Source of the DNA: Saccharopolyspora_D taberi
Lineage (GTDB): Bacteria > Actinomycetota > Actinomycetes > Mycobacteriales > Pseudonocardiaceae
Length of the DNA stretch: 11,690 bases
Assembly: GCF_039534165.1 (NCBI RefSeq)
Contig: NZ_BAAAUX010000041.1
Span: 1-11,690 of the forward strand
Direction: 5' to 3'
Part shown: positions 5,207 to 11,690 of the stretch, piece after piece
How positions within the stretch are numbered: the stretch's first letter is position 1
How the letters are laid out: each line of letters opens with the position of its first letter
Made by a program: the position numbers and the translations under genes
Notes under the pieces: model-generated
The model's input: only the letters and a program-made list of their open reading frames with translations
Databases searched by the model: none
What the model was told of the DNA's origin: nothing

Positions 5207-7189
5207 ATGAGCGAGCCCGACGGGCAGAGCACCACATTGGACAACCTGCTCTCCGAGAGCAGGACGTTCCCGCCGTCCGAAGCGTTCGCCGCACAGGCCA
5301 ACGCCACGTCGGAGCTCTACGACGAGGCGAACGCAGATCGCGAGGCGTTTTGGGCGGCTCAGGCCCGCCGTTTGCACTGGGACACCGAGTGGGACCAGGT
5401 ACTGGACTGGTCGAACGCGCCGTTCGCGAAGTGGTTCGTCGGCGGGAAGCTCAACGTCGCCTACAACTGCGTGGACCGGCACGTCGAGGCCGGTCACGGT
5501 GACCGGGTGGCGATCCACTGGGAAGGCGAGCCCGGCGATTCCCGCACCATCACCTACGCCGAACTGCAGCGCGAGGTCTCCCGCACCGCCAACGCGCTGG
5601 CCTCGCTCGGAGTGGGCTCGGGCGACCGGGTCGCGATCTACCTGCCGATGCTGCCCGAAGCGGTCTACGCGATGCTGGCCTGCGCCCGTCTCGGAGCCCT
5701 GCACAGCGTGGTCTTCGGCGGGTTCTCCTCCGAAGCGCTGCGCACCCGCATCAACGACGCCGCCGCCAAGGTCGTGATCACCTGCGACGGGCAGTACCGC
5801 CGCGGCAAGGCCATGCCGCTGAAGGCCAACGTCGACGAAGCCGTGGCCGGCACCCCCAGCGTCGAACACGTCCTGGTGGTCAAGCGCACCGGCACCGAGA
5901 CCGACTGGAACCCGGCCCGCGACCAGTGGTGGGACGACGTCGTCGAAGGCCAGCCCGACACCCACACACCGGAAGCCTTCGACGCCGAACACCCGCTGTT
6001 CATCCTCTACACCTCCGGCACCACCGGGCGCCCCAAAGGCATCCTGCACACCTCCGGCGGCTACCTGACCCAGGCCGCCTACACCCACCACACCGTCTTC
6101 GACCTCAAACCCGAGTCGGACGTGTACTGGTGCACCGCCGACATCGGCTGGGTCACCGGCCACACCTACATCGTCTACGGGCCCCTGGCCAACGGCGCCA
6201 CCCAGGTCATCTACGAAGGCACCCCCAACGCCCCCCATGAAGGCCGCCACTGGGAGATCGTCCAGAAGTACGGCGTCACCCTCTACTACACCGCGCCCAC
6301 CACGATCCGCACCTTCATGAAATGGGGCGCCGACATCCCCGCCCGCTACGACCTGTCCTCGCTGCGGCTGCTCGGCTCGGTCGGCGAACCGATCAACCCC
6401 GAAGCCTGGATCTGGTACCGCGAACACATCGGCGGCAACCGCGCCCCGATCGTGGACACCTGGTGGCAAACCGAAACCGGCGCGATCATGATCTCCCCGC
6501 TGCCCGGCCACACCCACACCAAGCCCGGATCCGCCCAACGCCCGCTCCCCGGGATCTCGGCCAAGGTCGTCGACGAAACCGGCACCCCCGTCGCCCACGG
6601 CAGCGGCGGACTCCTCGTCCTCGACCAGCCCTGGCCCTCCATGCTGCGCGGAATCTGGGGCGACGACGAACGCTACCGCGAAACCTACTGGTCGAAATTC
6701 GCCGACAAGGGCTTCTACTTCGCCGGCGACGGCGCCAAATACGACAACGACGGCGACATCTGGCTGCTCGGACGCGTCGACGACGTCATGAACGTCTCCG
6801 GCCACCGCATCTCCACCACCGAAGTCGAATCCGCCCTCGTCTCGCACCCCACCGTGGCCGAAGCCGCCGTGGTCGGCGCCAGCGACCCCACCACCGGACA
6901 GGCCATCGTCGCCTTCGTCATCCTGCGCGGCACCGCCGACGACGCCGCCTCCGGCGAAGCCGCCATCAAGGCCCTGCGCGACCACGTCGCCCACGAGATC
7001 GGACCCATCGCCAAACCCCGCCAAATCATGGTCGTACCCGAACTCCCCAAAACCCGCTCCGGCAAGATCATGCGGCGTCTGCTGCGCGACGTCGCCGAAA
7101 ACCGCGAGATCGGCGACGTGTCCACGCTCGCCGACTCCTCGGTCATGAACCTCATCTCCGCCGGACTCGGCAAGTCCAGCGAGGACTGA
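5207..7189 (+). CDS. acsA: Acetyl-CoA synthetase (AMP-forming)
   Basis: At 660 residues this has full length for acetate-CoA ligase, which makes acetyl-CoA from acetate, ATP and CoA through acetyl-AMP in the cytosol. The adenylation motif YTSGTTGRPKGI starts at Y268. The Acs-specific blocks DIGWVTGHTYIVYGPL and WWQTETG (419-425) follow, the latter in the acyl-pocket region. The C-terminal PKTRSGKIMRR contains K620, the catalytic lysine that acetyltransferases modify in many bacteria. The N-terminal Acs cap is complete. ATG 5207 lies 9 bases after AGGGAGG. The gene stands alone between a divergent promoter region and a strong terminator, so it is probably monocistronic. Glutamate codons shift from mostly GAG in the first 150 codons to mostly GAA in the rest. 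The identity is secure. Confidence 0.97.
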   Translation: MSEPDGQSTTLDNLLSESRTFPPSEAFAAQANATSELYDEANADREAFWAAQARRLHWDTEWDQVLDWSNAPFAKWFVGGKLNVAYNCVDRHVEAGHGDRVAIHWEGEPGDSRTITYAELQREVSRTANALASLGVGSGDRVAIYLPMLPEAVYAMLACARLGALHSVVFGGFSSEALRTRINDAAAKVVITCDGQYRRGKAMPLKANVDEAVAGTPSVEHVLVVKRTGTETDWNPARDQWWDDVVEGQPDTHTPEAFDAEHPLFILYTSGTTGRPKGILHTSGGYLTQAAYTHHTVFDLKPESDVYWCTADIGWVTGHTYIVYGPLANGATQVIYEGTPNAPHEGRHWEIVQKYGVTLYYTAPTTIRTFMKWGADIPARYDLSSLRLLGSVGEPINPEAWIWYREHIGGNRAPIVDTWWQTETGAIMISPLPGHTHTKPGSAQRPLPGISAKVVDETGTPVAHGSGGLLVLDQPWPSMLRGIWGDDERYRETYWSKFADKGFYFAGDGAKYDNDGDIWLLGRVDDVMNVSGHRISTTEVESALVSHPTVAEAAVVGASDPTTGQAIVAFVILRGTADDAASGEAAIKALRDHVAHEIGPIAKPRQIMVVPELPKTRSGKIMRRLLRDVAENREIGDVSTLADSSVMNLISAGLGKSSED

Positions 7190-7201
7190 TCCACCGCTGT
7201 C

Positions 7202-7235
7202 GAGGGCGCCCTTCCCACCTGGGGAGGGCGCCCTC
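7202..7235 (+). terminator. Strong hairpin terminator after acsA
   Basis: GAGGGCGCCC (7202-7211) pairs perfectly with GGGCGCCCTC (7226-7235). Inside it, TTCCC pairs with GGGGA around an ACCT loop, so the stem reaches about 15 bp. It begins 12 bases after the acsA stop. There is no long T tract, as is common for actinobacterial terminators. Confidence 0.85.
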
Positions 7236-7316
7236 TCGCGTGTTGTGAGGTTTCTCCCCCTGAACACCCTTGACCAGGGCAAACGCGACAACTTTTCGGT
7301 TGCGCCGTCAAGGATC

Positions 7317-7325
7317 TGTTAAGAT
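7317..7325 (+). promoter_or_regulatory. Extended -10 promoter element for nhaA
   Basis: TGTTAAGAT fits the extended -10 form TGnTAnnnT exactly (TAAGAT at 7320-7325). No good -35 box lies at standard spacing; TTGCGC (7300-7305) is 14 bases away. A dyad with one bulge (7285-7305) covers the -35 zone. Predicted transcription starts near 7332, about 60 bases before the nhaA start. Confidence 0.5.
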
Positions 7326-7327
7326 TT

Positions 7328-7362
7328 CCGGCAGGAGTGCCGGGAAGACTGGTCGGCGACCA
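7328..7362 (+). promoter_or_regulatory. Two tandem hairpins in the nhaA leader
   Basis: CCGGCA-GGAG-TGCCGG (7328-7343) forms a perfect 6-bp stem, extendable by a G-T and a T-A pair. TGGTC-GGC-GACCA (7350-7362) forms a second, 5-bp stem. Both lie at or after the predicted transcription start and end 18 bases before the TGGAGG ribosome site (7381-7386). They could be a structured leader or merely a stabilising 5' end; they match no riboswitch class that I can name. Confidence 0.35.
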
Positions 7363-7391
7363 ACAGTGCTGCGCGCAATCTGGAGGCCGCC

Positions 7392-8627
7392 TTGTCCAAG
7401 TCCACTCGCAACCGTTCCCGGCGGCCGAAGACCCCCAAGCCCGCCCGCGGCTTCGACTTCGCCTCCTACCTGCGCACCGAAACCGTCGGCGGCATGATCC
7501 TGCTCGCCGCCACCGCGGTCGCACTGCTGCTCGCGAACTCACCGGTCACCGGCGTCTACCAGGCCGTCCGCGACTTCACGATCGGTCCGCACGCCCTGCA
7601 CCTCGACCTCACCGTCGGCGAGTGGGCCAAGGACGGGTTGCTCGCGATCTTCTTCTTCGTCGCCGGTCTGGAACTGAAGCGGGAGCTCGTCGTCGGCGAG
7701 CTCGCCGACCGCAAGACCGCGACGCTGCCGGTGATCGCCGCGCTGGGCGGCATGGTCGTACCCGCCGTGCTGGCGTTCGCCATCGGACACGGCGCCCCCG
7801 GCGCGCACGCCGCGTGGGCGATCCCGGTGGCCACCGACATCGCGTTCGCGCTGGGCGTGCTGTCGCTGACCGGGTCGTGGATGCCGACCGCCGCGCGGCT
7901 GTTCCTGCTCAGCCTCGCCGTGGTGGACGACCTCGGCGCGATCATCGTCATCGCGGTGCTGTTCACCGACGGGCTCAGCGTGCTCGCACTGCTGGCCGCC
8001 GCCGCGCTCTGCGCCGTCTACTGGTACGCGCAGAAGCGCCGGATCACCACGTCGTTCCTCTACGTCCCGCTGGCCGTCGCGACCTGGGTCGCGGTGCACT
8101 CCAGCGGCATCCACGCCACCATCGCCGGCGTCGCGCTCGGCCTGCTCACCCGGGTCCGCCGCGACCCGCACGAGACGGCCTCGCCCGCGATGCGGCTGGA
8201 GCACCGGCTCCAGCCCTGGTCGGCCGGGCTGATCGTGCCGGTGTTCGCGCTGTTCGCGGCCGGTGTCCCGGTCAACGGCGACGCGCTCGCGGCGATGGTC
8301 CACGACCGCGTCGCGATCGCCGTCGTGGTCGGGCTGGTGGTCGGCAAGCTGGTCGGCATCTTCGGCAGCTCCTGGCTCGCGGTCAAGCTCGGCGTCGGCG
8401 CCAAGCCCGCCGGGGTCGGCTGGCTCGACCTGGGCGCGCTGGCGATGCTCGGCGGCGTCGGGTTCACCGTGAGCTTGCTCATCGCCGAGCTGTCGCTGGA
8501 GGGCCCGGCCGCGGAGCGGGCGAAGGCGGCAGTGCTGATCGCGTCCGCGCTCGCGTCCCTGCTAGCGGCGGTGATGTTGCTGCGCCGGGGGCGCAAGGCA
8601 GTCTCAAGCGATGTCACTCGCGGGTAA
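7392..8627 (+). CDS. nhaA: Na+/H+ antiporter NhaA
   Basis: This 411-residue inner-membrane antiporter exports Na+ (or Li+) in exchange for protons, giving salt tolerance and control of internal pH. About 12 hydrophobic segments are present. Family hallmarks are FFFVAGLELKREL in the second helix region, PVATDIAFALGVLSL (the unwound helix IV region), and LAVVDDLGAI with the ion-binding pair D179/D180 (E. coli D163/D164). K319 in VVGKLVGI matches the helix X lysine. The C-terminal GGVGFTVSLLIAELS is typical. The N-terminus carries an unusually basic tail (about 20 residues rich in Arg, Lys and Pro). TTG 7392 lies 5 bases after TGGAGG, which decides the start. The gene has its own promoter-like site after the acsA terminator, and a hairpin overlaps its stop codon. 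Confidence 0.96.
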   Translation: MSKSTRNRSRRPKTPKPARGFDFASYLRTETVGGMILLAATAVALLLANSPVTGVYQAVRDFTIGPHALHLDLTVGEWAKDGLLAIFFFVAGLELKRELVVGELADRKTATLPVIAALGGMVVPAVLAFAIGHGAPGAHAAWAIPVATDIAFALGVLSLTGSWMPTAARLFLLSLAVVDDLGAIIVIAVLFTDGLSVLALLAAAALCAVYWYAQKRRITTSFLYVPLAVATWVAVHSSGIHATIAGVALGLLTRVRRDPHETASPAMRLEHRLQPWSAGLIVPVFALFAAGVPVNGDALAAMVHDRVAIAVVVGLVVGKLVGIFGSSWLAVKLGVGAKPAGVGWLDLGALAMLGGVGFTVSLLIAELSLEGPAAERAKAAVLIASALASLLAAVMLLRRGRKAVSSDVTRG

Positions 8628-8639
8628 CACACCGCGAGT
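8616..8639 (+). terminator. Hairpin over the nhaA stop codon
   Basis: ACTCGCGG (8616-8623) and CCGCGAGT (8632-8639) form a perfect 8-bp stem. Its 8-base loop contains the nhaA TAA (8625-8627). No T tract follows. It may act as a weak terminator or 3'-end stabiliser between nhaA and the next gene, or as a translational coupling element. Confidence 0.45.
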
Positions 8640-8679
8640 CAATCGGGAGCACCGTGATCCCGCGTGGCACGATGGCAGC

Positions 8680-9168
8680 GTGAACAGCGCCGAAAACAAC
8701 ACCCACGGCAGCCGGGACGGTGCGGGCTGGTCGGCCGTCACGTCCATCCCGCTGTCCGAAGAGGGCACCGACAACGGCCAGTCCATCGGGGCGCTGGTCC
8801 GCGACGCCACGACGCATCTGTCCACACTGGTGCGTTCCGAGCTGGAGCTCGCGAAGGCCGAGCTCGCGGGCGAGGTGAAGAAGGGCGTCAAGGGCAGCGT
8901 CTACTTCGTCCTCGCGCTGACCGTGCTCGGCTTCAGCACGTTCTTCCTGTTCTTCACCGCCGCCGAGGGCCTCGCGCAGCTGGGGCTGTGGCGCTGGGCG
9001 GCGTTCGGCATCGTGTTCCTGGCGATGCTGCTGGTCGCCGGGCTGTTCGCGCTGATGGGCTACCTGCGGGTCCGCAAGATCAGGGCGCCCAAGCGCACGA
9101 TCGCGACGCTCAAGGACACCAAGCAGCTCACCAAGCGCAAGCACGACGGGGACAAGGCTTCCGCTTGA
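8680..9168 (+). CDS. Phage-holin-family (DUF1469/holin-X-like) membrane protein
   Basis: This protein of 162 residues has a polar N-terminus and the amphipathic block SIGALVRDATTHLSTLVRSE followed by LELAKAELAGEVKKG (to about 69). Two transmembrane segments follow (about 73-95 and 105-129), then a Lys/Arg-rich cytosolic tail. The pattern 'LVxxATxxLSTLVRxELxLAKAEL' is typical of the actinobacterial holin-like family that includes M. tuberculosis Rv3669, which lies in the same neighbourhood as acs and marP. The function is unknown; despite the name there is no sign of lysis activity. GTG 8680 gives the usual N-terminal length. ATG 8611 in the same frame would overlap nhaA and place the stop-codon hairpin inside the gene, but it cannot be excluded, as GTG 8680 has no strong ribosome site. 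Confidence 0.75.
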   Translation: MNSAENNTHGSRDGAGWSAVTSIPLSEEGTDNGQSIGALVRDATTHLSTLVRSELELAKAELAGEVKKGVKGSVYFVLALTVLGFSTFFLFFTAAEGLAQLGLWRWAAFGIVFLAMLLVAGLFALMGYLRVRKIRAPKRTIATLKDTKQLTKRKHDGDKASA

Positions 9169-9172
9169 CGCG

Positions 9173-9204
9173 TTCCGCACTCGCCTTGCTCGGTGAGTGC
9201 GGAA
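9173..9204. terminator. Bidirectional terminator between the holin-like gene and marP
   Basis: TTCCGCACTC (9173-9182) and GAGTGCGGAA (9195-9204) form a perfect 10-bp stem. It extends inward by three more pairs (one G-T) to a TTGCTC loop. It lies between two converging stop codons, 4 bases after one and 7 before the other, so it probably ends transcription from both sides. Confidence 0.85.
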
Positions 9205-9211
9205 ACACTGC

Positions 9212-10396
9212 CTAGTTCGTGCATTCCCCGGTGGACACCGGGTTGACCAGCGTCGGCGCGGCGGCGACTTCGTCGGCGACCTCGGCTGCAGTCAGCACGA
9301 ACCCGGTCTCCGGGTCGTCCACGGCGGCGCCGAAGACCACGCCGACGACGTTGCCCTGCGGGTCGATCAGCGGGCCGCCCGAGTTCCCGCTCTGGACCTT
9401 GCCGCGCACCGTGTAGACCTCGCGGACCACGGTGCTGGCGTCGTAGATGTCCGGTCCGCGCAGGCGGATCTGCTCCCGGATGCGGCCCGGGGAGGCCGTG
9501 TACGGGCCGTCCAGCGGATAGCCGAGGGCGATCACGTCCTCGCCCGGCTGCTGGTTGCCCTGCATGAACGGCATCGCGTCGGCGTCGAGGTCCGGCACCG
9601 ACAGCACCGCGAGGTCGGTGTTCGGGTCGAACAGCACCACGCGGGCCTCGAACTCGCCGCGCCCGATCTCGATCGCGACCTTGTCGGTGCCCGCGACGAC
9701 GTGCGCGTTGGTCATCACCCGGTGCGGCGCGACGACGAATCCGGTGCCCTCCAGCGCCCGCGCGCACGACACCGCGCGTCCGCGGACCTTGACCACGCTG
9801 GTGCGGGCGTCCCGCACCACCTTGCTGGAGGCCAGCGCCTGGTCCGGCGGGTCGATCGCGGCGACCGGGGTCTCCGAGAACGGTTCCAGCGCCTCCGGGA
9901 AACCGGCGACGCCGAGCATCTTGCGCAGTTCGGACGGCAGCTGCTTGGCCGCGTCCGGCATCATCGAGTCCACTGTGCGCAGCACCGTCGACCTGGTGAT
10001 CTCCGAGGCCAGGCCGGGCAGCGCGGTCGCGGAGGTGAAGGGCAGCGCGACCAGCCAGGCCACCACGAACACCGCCAGGCACTGGAGCACCGCGCCCAGG
10101 GCGTTGTCCACCCCGGTCAGCCGCCGCGAGGTGATCCGGTCGCGCAGCTCGCGGCCCGCCCACATGCCGAAGGTCTCGCCGAAGGCGACCAGCAGCACCA
10201 CGATGCCGACGCCGAAGCCGATCCGGGCGGCCGGGTTCTCCAGGCGCTCCAGCAGCAGCGGCGCCACCTTGAGCCCGATGACCGCGCCCGCGAACACCCC
10301 GAGGAACGAGAACAGGGCGGTGACCAGCCCGCTCCGCGCACCCGACACCGCGGCCAGCAGCGCCAGCAGCACGACGAGCAGATCGACCCAGTTCAC
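9212..10396 (-). CDS. marP: Membrane-anchored periplasmic serine protease MarP
   Basis: This 394-residue protein has four N-terminal membrane segments of the CvpA/colicin V production type (about residues 4-18, 23-46, 58-78 and 99-121). A linker follows, then a chymotrypsin-fold protease outside the membrane. The catalytic triad is complete: H232 (TNAHVVAG), D261 (PNTDLAVL) and S339 (SGNSGGPL). C211 and C392 match the two cysteines that form the stabilising disulfide in M. tuberculosis MarP (Rv3671c, 397 residues), where the protease is needed for resistance to acid and oxidative stress. GTG 10396 follows GAGGTGA at good spacing. The gene is the last of a tlpA-nudL-marP run; Rv3673c-Rv3672c-Rv3671c have the same order. 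A thioredoxin-like protein in the same run could plausibly influence the disulfide, which is inference. The identity is very likely. Confidence 0.94.
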   Translation of the reverse strand: MNWVDLLVVLLALLAAVSGARSGLVTALFSFLGVFAGAVIGLKVAPLLLERLENPAARIGFGVGIVVLLVAFGETFGMWAGRELRDRITSRRLTGVDNALGAVLQCLAVFVVAWLVALPFTSATALPGLASEITRSTVLRTVDSMMPDAAKQLPSELRKMLGVAGFPEALEPFSETPVAAIDPPDQALASSKVVRDARTSVVKVRGRAVSCARALEGTGFVVAPHRVMTNAHVVAGTDKVAIEIGRGEFEARVVLFDPNTDLAVLSVPDLDADAMPFMQGNQQPGEDVIALGYPLDGPYTASPGRIREQIRLRGPDIYDASTVVREVYTVRGKVQSGNSGGPLIDPQGNVVGVVFGAAVDDPETGFVLTAAEVADEVAAAPTLVNPVSTGECTN

Positions 10397-10462
10397 CCGT
10401 TCACCTCATTCCTCGCCCCGGGCATGCTGTCCGATCAAGGCCGCGCGCACCACCCCGGGGGG

Positions 10463-11173
10463 TCAGTGCGTGCCGAACCCGACGTCGTCGGCCTCCTCGG
10501 CGGCGCGCCACGCGTCGCTGAGCTCGCGCACGTCGGAGCGGTCCCAGCCGCGCGACCAGCCGGCGAGGTCGAGCACCCCGGACAGCAGGCCGCCGGTGAA
10601 GCCCCACACCAGCATCCCCGGCACGAGGAACGCGGGCCCCGCGTGCCTGCCCGCGAGCTTGACCAGCACCCGGTTCTCCGGATCGGTCAGCCACGAGATC
10701 GGCACCCGCGCCACCGCGGCGGTCTCGGCGGCGTCGACCGGCGCGACCGGCGACGGGGACCGCCAGTGCGCGAGCACCGGGGTCACCCGGAAACCGCTGT
10801 GCGGGACGTGCAGCTCGGGCAGGACCGCGACCGGGCGGATGCCCTCGGGCAGCACCCCGACCTCCTCCACGGCTTCCCGCAGCGCTGCGCCGACCGCGCC
10901 GTGATCGCCGTCGTCGACCGCGCCGCCGGGGAAGGCGACCTGGCCGGGGTGCGAGTTCAGGCCCTCGGCCCGGCGCAGCAGCAGGACGTCGGGGCCGTCC
11001 GCGCCCTCGCCGAACAGGATCAGCACCGCGGCTTCCCTGGCCTCCGGCGGGGGCGGGGTGCGCGGCCAGCCGAGCCGGCCGGCGTCCATGTCGGCGGTGC
11101 GCTTGACCAGTGCGCGGAGCCAGTCGGGGACGTCGTCGGGATCGACCAGCGGTCCGACCACGGGCTCGCCCAT
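10463..11173 (-). CDS. Nudix hydrolase, CoA pyrophosphatase (NudL/UPF0035 type)
   Basis: This 236-residue protein hydrolyses, by family, coenzyme A or its derivatives to phosphopantetheine and 3',5'-ADP. The CoA-specific UPF0035 motif is clear: LLLRRAEGLNSHPGQVAFPGG (starting about residue 64) is the signature 'LLxRxxxLxxHxGQVAFPGG'. It is followed by the Nudix helix REAVEEVGV (99-107), with E100, E103 and E104 as metal ligands. The glycine-to-Arg spacing in the box is one residue longer than the textbook Nudix pattern, but E. coli NudL has the same spacing, so it is typical of this subfamily. ATG 11173 has GGTGAG 6 bases upstream. It corresponds to M. tuberculosis Rv3672c and is 66 bases ahead of marP on the same strand. 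The family is firm; the true substrate is inferred. Confidence 0.92.
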   Translation of the reverse strand: MGEPVVGPLVDPDDVPDWLRALVKRTADMDAGRLGWPRTPPPPEAREAAVLILFGEGADGPDVLLLRRAEGLNSHPGQVAFPGGAVDDGDHGAVGAALREAVEEVGVLPEGIRPVAVLPELHVPHSGFRVTPVLAHWRSPSPVAPVDAAETAAVARVPISWLTDPENRVLVKLAGRHAGPAFLVPGMLVWGFTGGLLSGVLDLAGWSRGWDRSDVRELSDAWRAAEEADDVGFGTH

Positions 11174-11192
11174 CAGCCACTCACCGGCGTCC

Positions 11193-11230
11193 TGCGGGAC
11201 ACCCGCACCCGGTCGGCCCGCACGAGCGGG
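11193..11230 (-). promoter_or_regulatory. Two small hairpins between tlpA and nudL
   Basis: TGCGGG-ACA-CCCGCA (11193-11207) and CCCGC-ACGA-GCGGG (11217-11230) lie within the 70-base gap between the thioredoxin and Nudix genes. Neither is followed by a T tract on the minus strand. They may cause RNA processing or pausing in the operon; chance in GC-rich DNA is possible. Confidence 0.3.
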
Positions 11231-11243
11231 GAAAGAGTGTCGC

Positions 11244-11690
11244 TCATGCGCCCTCCAAAGTTCGTCCCACCGCGTCCGCGACCTCGGCGGCCGACGAGAA
11301 CGCGATGGGCGGGTCGATGCGGCGGACCTCGCCCGTCGACGTCACCACGTAGCTGATGGGTAGCACGGCGGGCACGTTCAGCGCTGCCCTGATGCGGTTG
11401 TCCGGGTCGTGGATGTTCGGATAGCGCACGCCGAGTTCGCGCAGCAGGCGCAGGCCCTCCTCCTCGTCGCTGAGCACCTGCACGCCGATGACCCGCACCG
11501 AGCCGGGCTGCTGGGAGTACTCCTGGAGCGCGGGCAGCTCGGTCCGGCAGGGCGCGCACCAGGTCGCCCAGACGTTGACCAGCGTCGGCCTGCCGCCGAC
11601 CGCCGCGGCCAGGTCGGCCGGGCTGCCGTCGGCGAGGCAGGTGCCGGTGGCCGCCGGACCAGTCGGCGGGCCCGCCGGGCAGGGCGCGAG
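11244..11690 (-). CDS. TlpA-family thiol-disulfide oxidoreductase (5' end outside window)
   Basis: The last 148 codons of a thioredoxin-fold protein run off the right edge. NVWATWCAPCRTELP carries the redox-active CxxC (C45 and C48 of the visible part), as in TlpA/ResA-type extracytoplasmic thioredoxins that reduce or shuffle disulfides in envelope proteins. The fold continues with VIGVQVLSDEEEG, the cis-proline region VPAVLPISYVV and a C-terminal helix. Two more cysteines (about residues 4 and 18) lie before the active site, in a Pro/Gly-rich linker typical after an N-terminal lipobox or membrane anchor; the anchor itself is not in view. The gene corresponds to M. tuberculosis Rv3673c and heads the visible tlpA-nudL-marP run. 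The family is secure; redox partners are unknown. Confidence 0.9.
   Translation of the reverse strand, partial: LAPCPAGPPTGPAATGTCLADGSPADLAAAVGGRPTLVNVWATWCAPCRTELPALQEYSQQPGSVRVIGVQVLSDEEEGLRLLRELGVRYPNIHDPDNRIRAALNVPAVLPISYVVTSTGEVRRIDPPIAFSSAAEVADAVGRTLEGA

Noticed and set aside
5156..7291. 711-codon open frame antisense to acsA
   Set aside because: Gly/Asp/Val-rich translation with no domain. It is a shadow caused by high third-position GC in acsA, which is unmistakable on the plus strand.
10400..10462. CCCGGGG-type repeats in the marP-nudL gap as a stem
   Set aside because: Long loop of about 30 bases and self-complementary arms; weak evidence for a defined structure.
10850..10930. 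Abnormal Nudix box with an extra residue
   Set aside because: The same spacing occurs in E. coli NudL, so it is normal for CoA pyrophosphatases.
9197..11356. 719-codon plus-strand open frame opposite marP and nudL
   Set aside because: His/Arg-rich shadow without domains; both antisense genes have full catalytic motifs.
1..11690. tRNA, rRNA, CRISPR array, insertion sequence or attachment site
   Set aside because: No cloverleaf, spaced repeats, transposase motifs or flanking inverted repeats were seen by eye.

Overview
The window looks like chromosomal DNA of a high-GC actinomycete, most likely Pseudonocardiaceae and possibly Saccharopolyspora-like. This rests on very high third-position GC, frequent GTG and TTG starts, an EspG/PPE-type pair of the type VII (ESX) secretion world, and the block acsA ... 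holin-like protein - marP - nudL - tlpA, which follows the gene order of the Mycobacterium tuberculosis acs to Rv3673c region. The organism is inferred from protein recognition and gene order; no database search was possible.

Layout. (1) Bases 1-976, plus strand: the C-terminal tail of an ESX/PPE-like protein, then an EspG-family protein. (2) Bases 977-1441: no intact gene. There are two out-of-frame protein-like fragments, one resembling the end of a lysozyme/transglycosylase-like domain. A small membrane protein follows (1442-1750). (3) Bases 1761-4989, minus strand: a closely spaced run of four genes. In order of transcription these are a Fic-fold-like protein lacking the catalytic histidine, a nucleoside hydrolase (6-nt gap), a LysR regulator (58-nt gap) and a cysteine/thiol dioxygenase (60-nt gap). 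(4) Bases 5207-9168, plus strand: acetyl-CoA synthetase acsA with a strong terminator, the Na+/H+ antiporter nhaA with its own promoter-like site and a hairpin-rich leader, then a small holin-like membrane protein. (5) Bases 9212-11690, minus strand: tlpA-like thioredoxin (partial), nudL-type CoA pyrophosphatase and the membrane serine protease marP, facing the holin-like gene across a bidirectional terminator.

How the parts work together. acsA activates acetate to acetyl-CoA. NhaA exports Na+ in exchange for protons. MarP is known in mycobacteria as a periplasmic protease needed to survive acid, so the right half is a plausible envelope and pH-homeostasis neighbourhood, although shared regulation is not shown. 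In the left half, the LysR regulator and the thiol dioxygenase form a probable sulfur-metabolism unit. A 19-bp imperfect dyad touches the regulator's start codon and is a candidate autoregulatory operator.

The points most worth checking are: the dioxygenase has Gln where mammalian cysteine dioxygenase has its substrate-binding Arg60, while keeping a Cys near the crosslink position; the Fic-like protein appears to have lost both the catalytic His and the inhibitory Glu; and the nhaA leader contains several hairpins. I saw no strong evidence for a wholly new multi-gene system.
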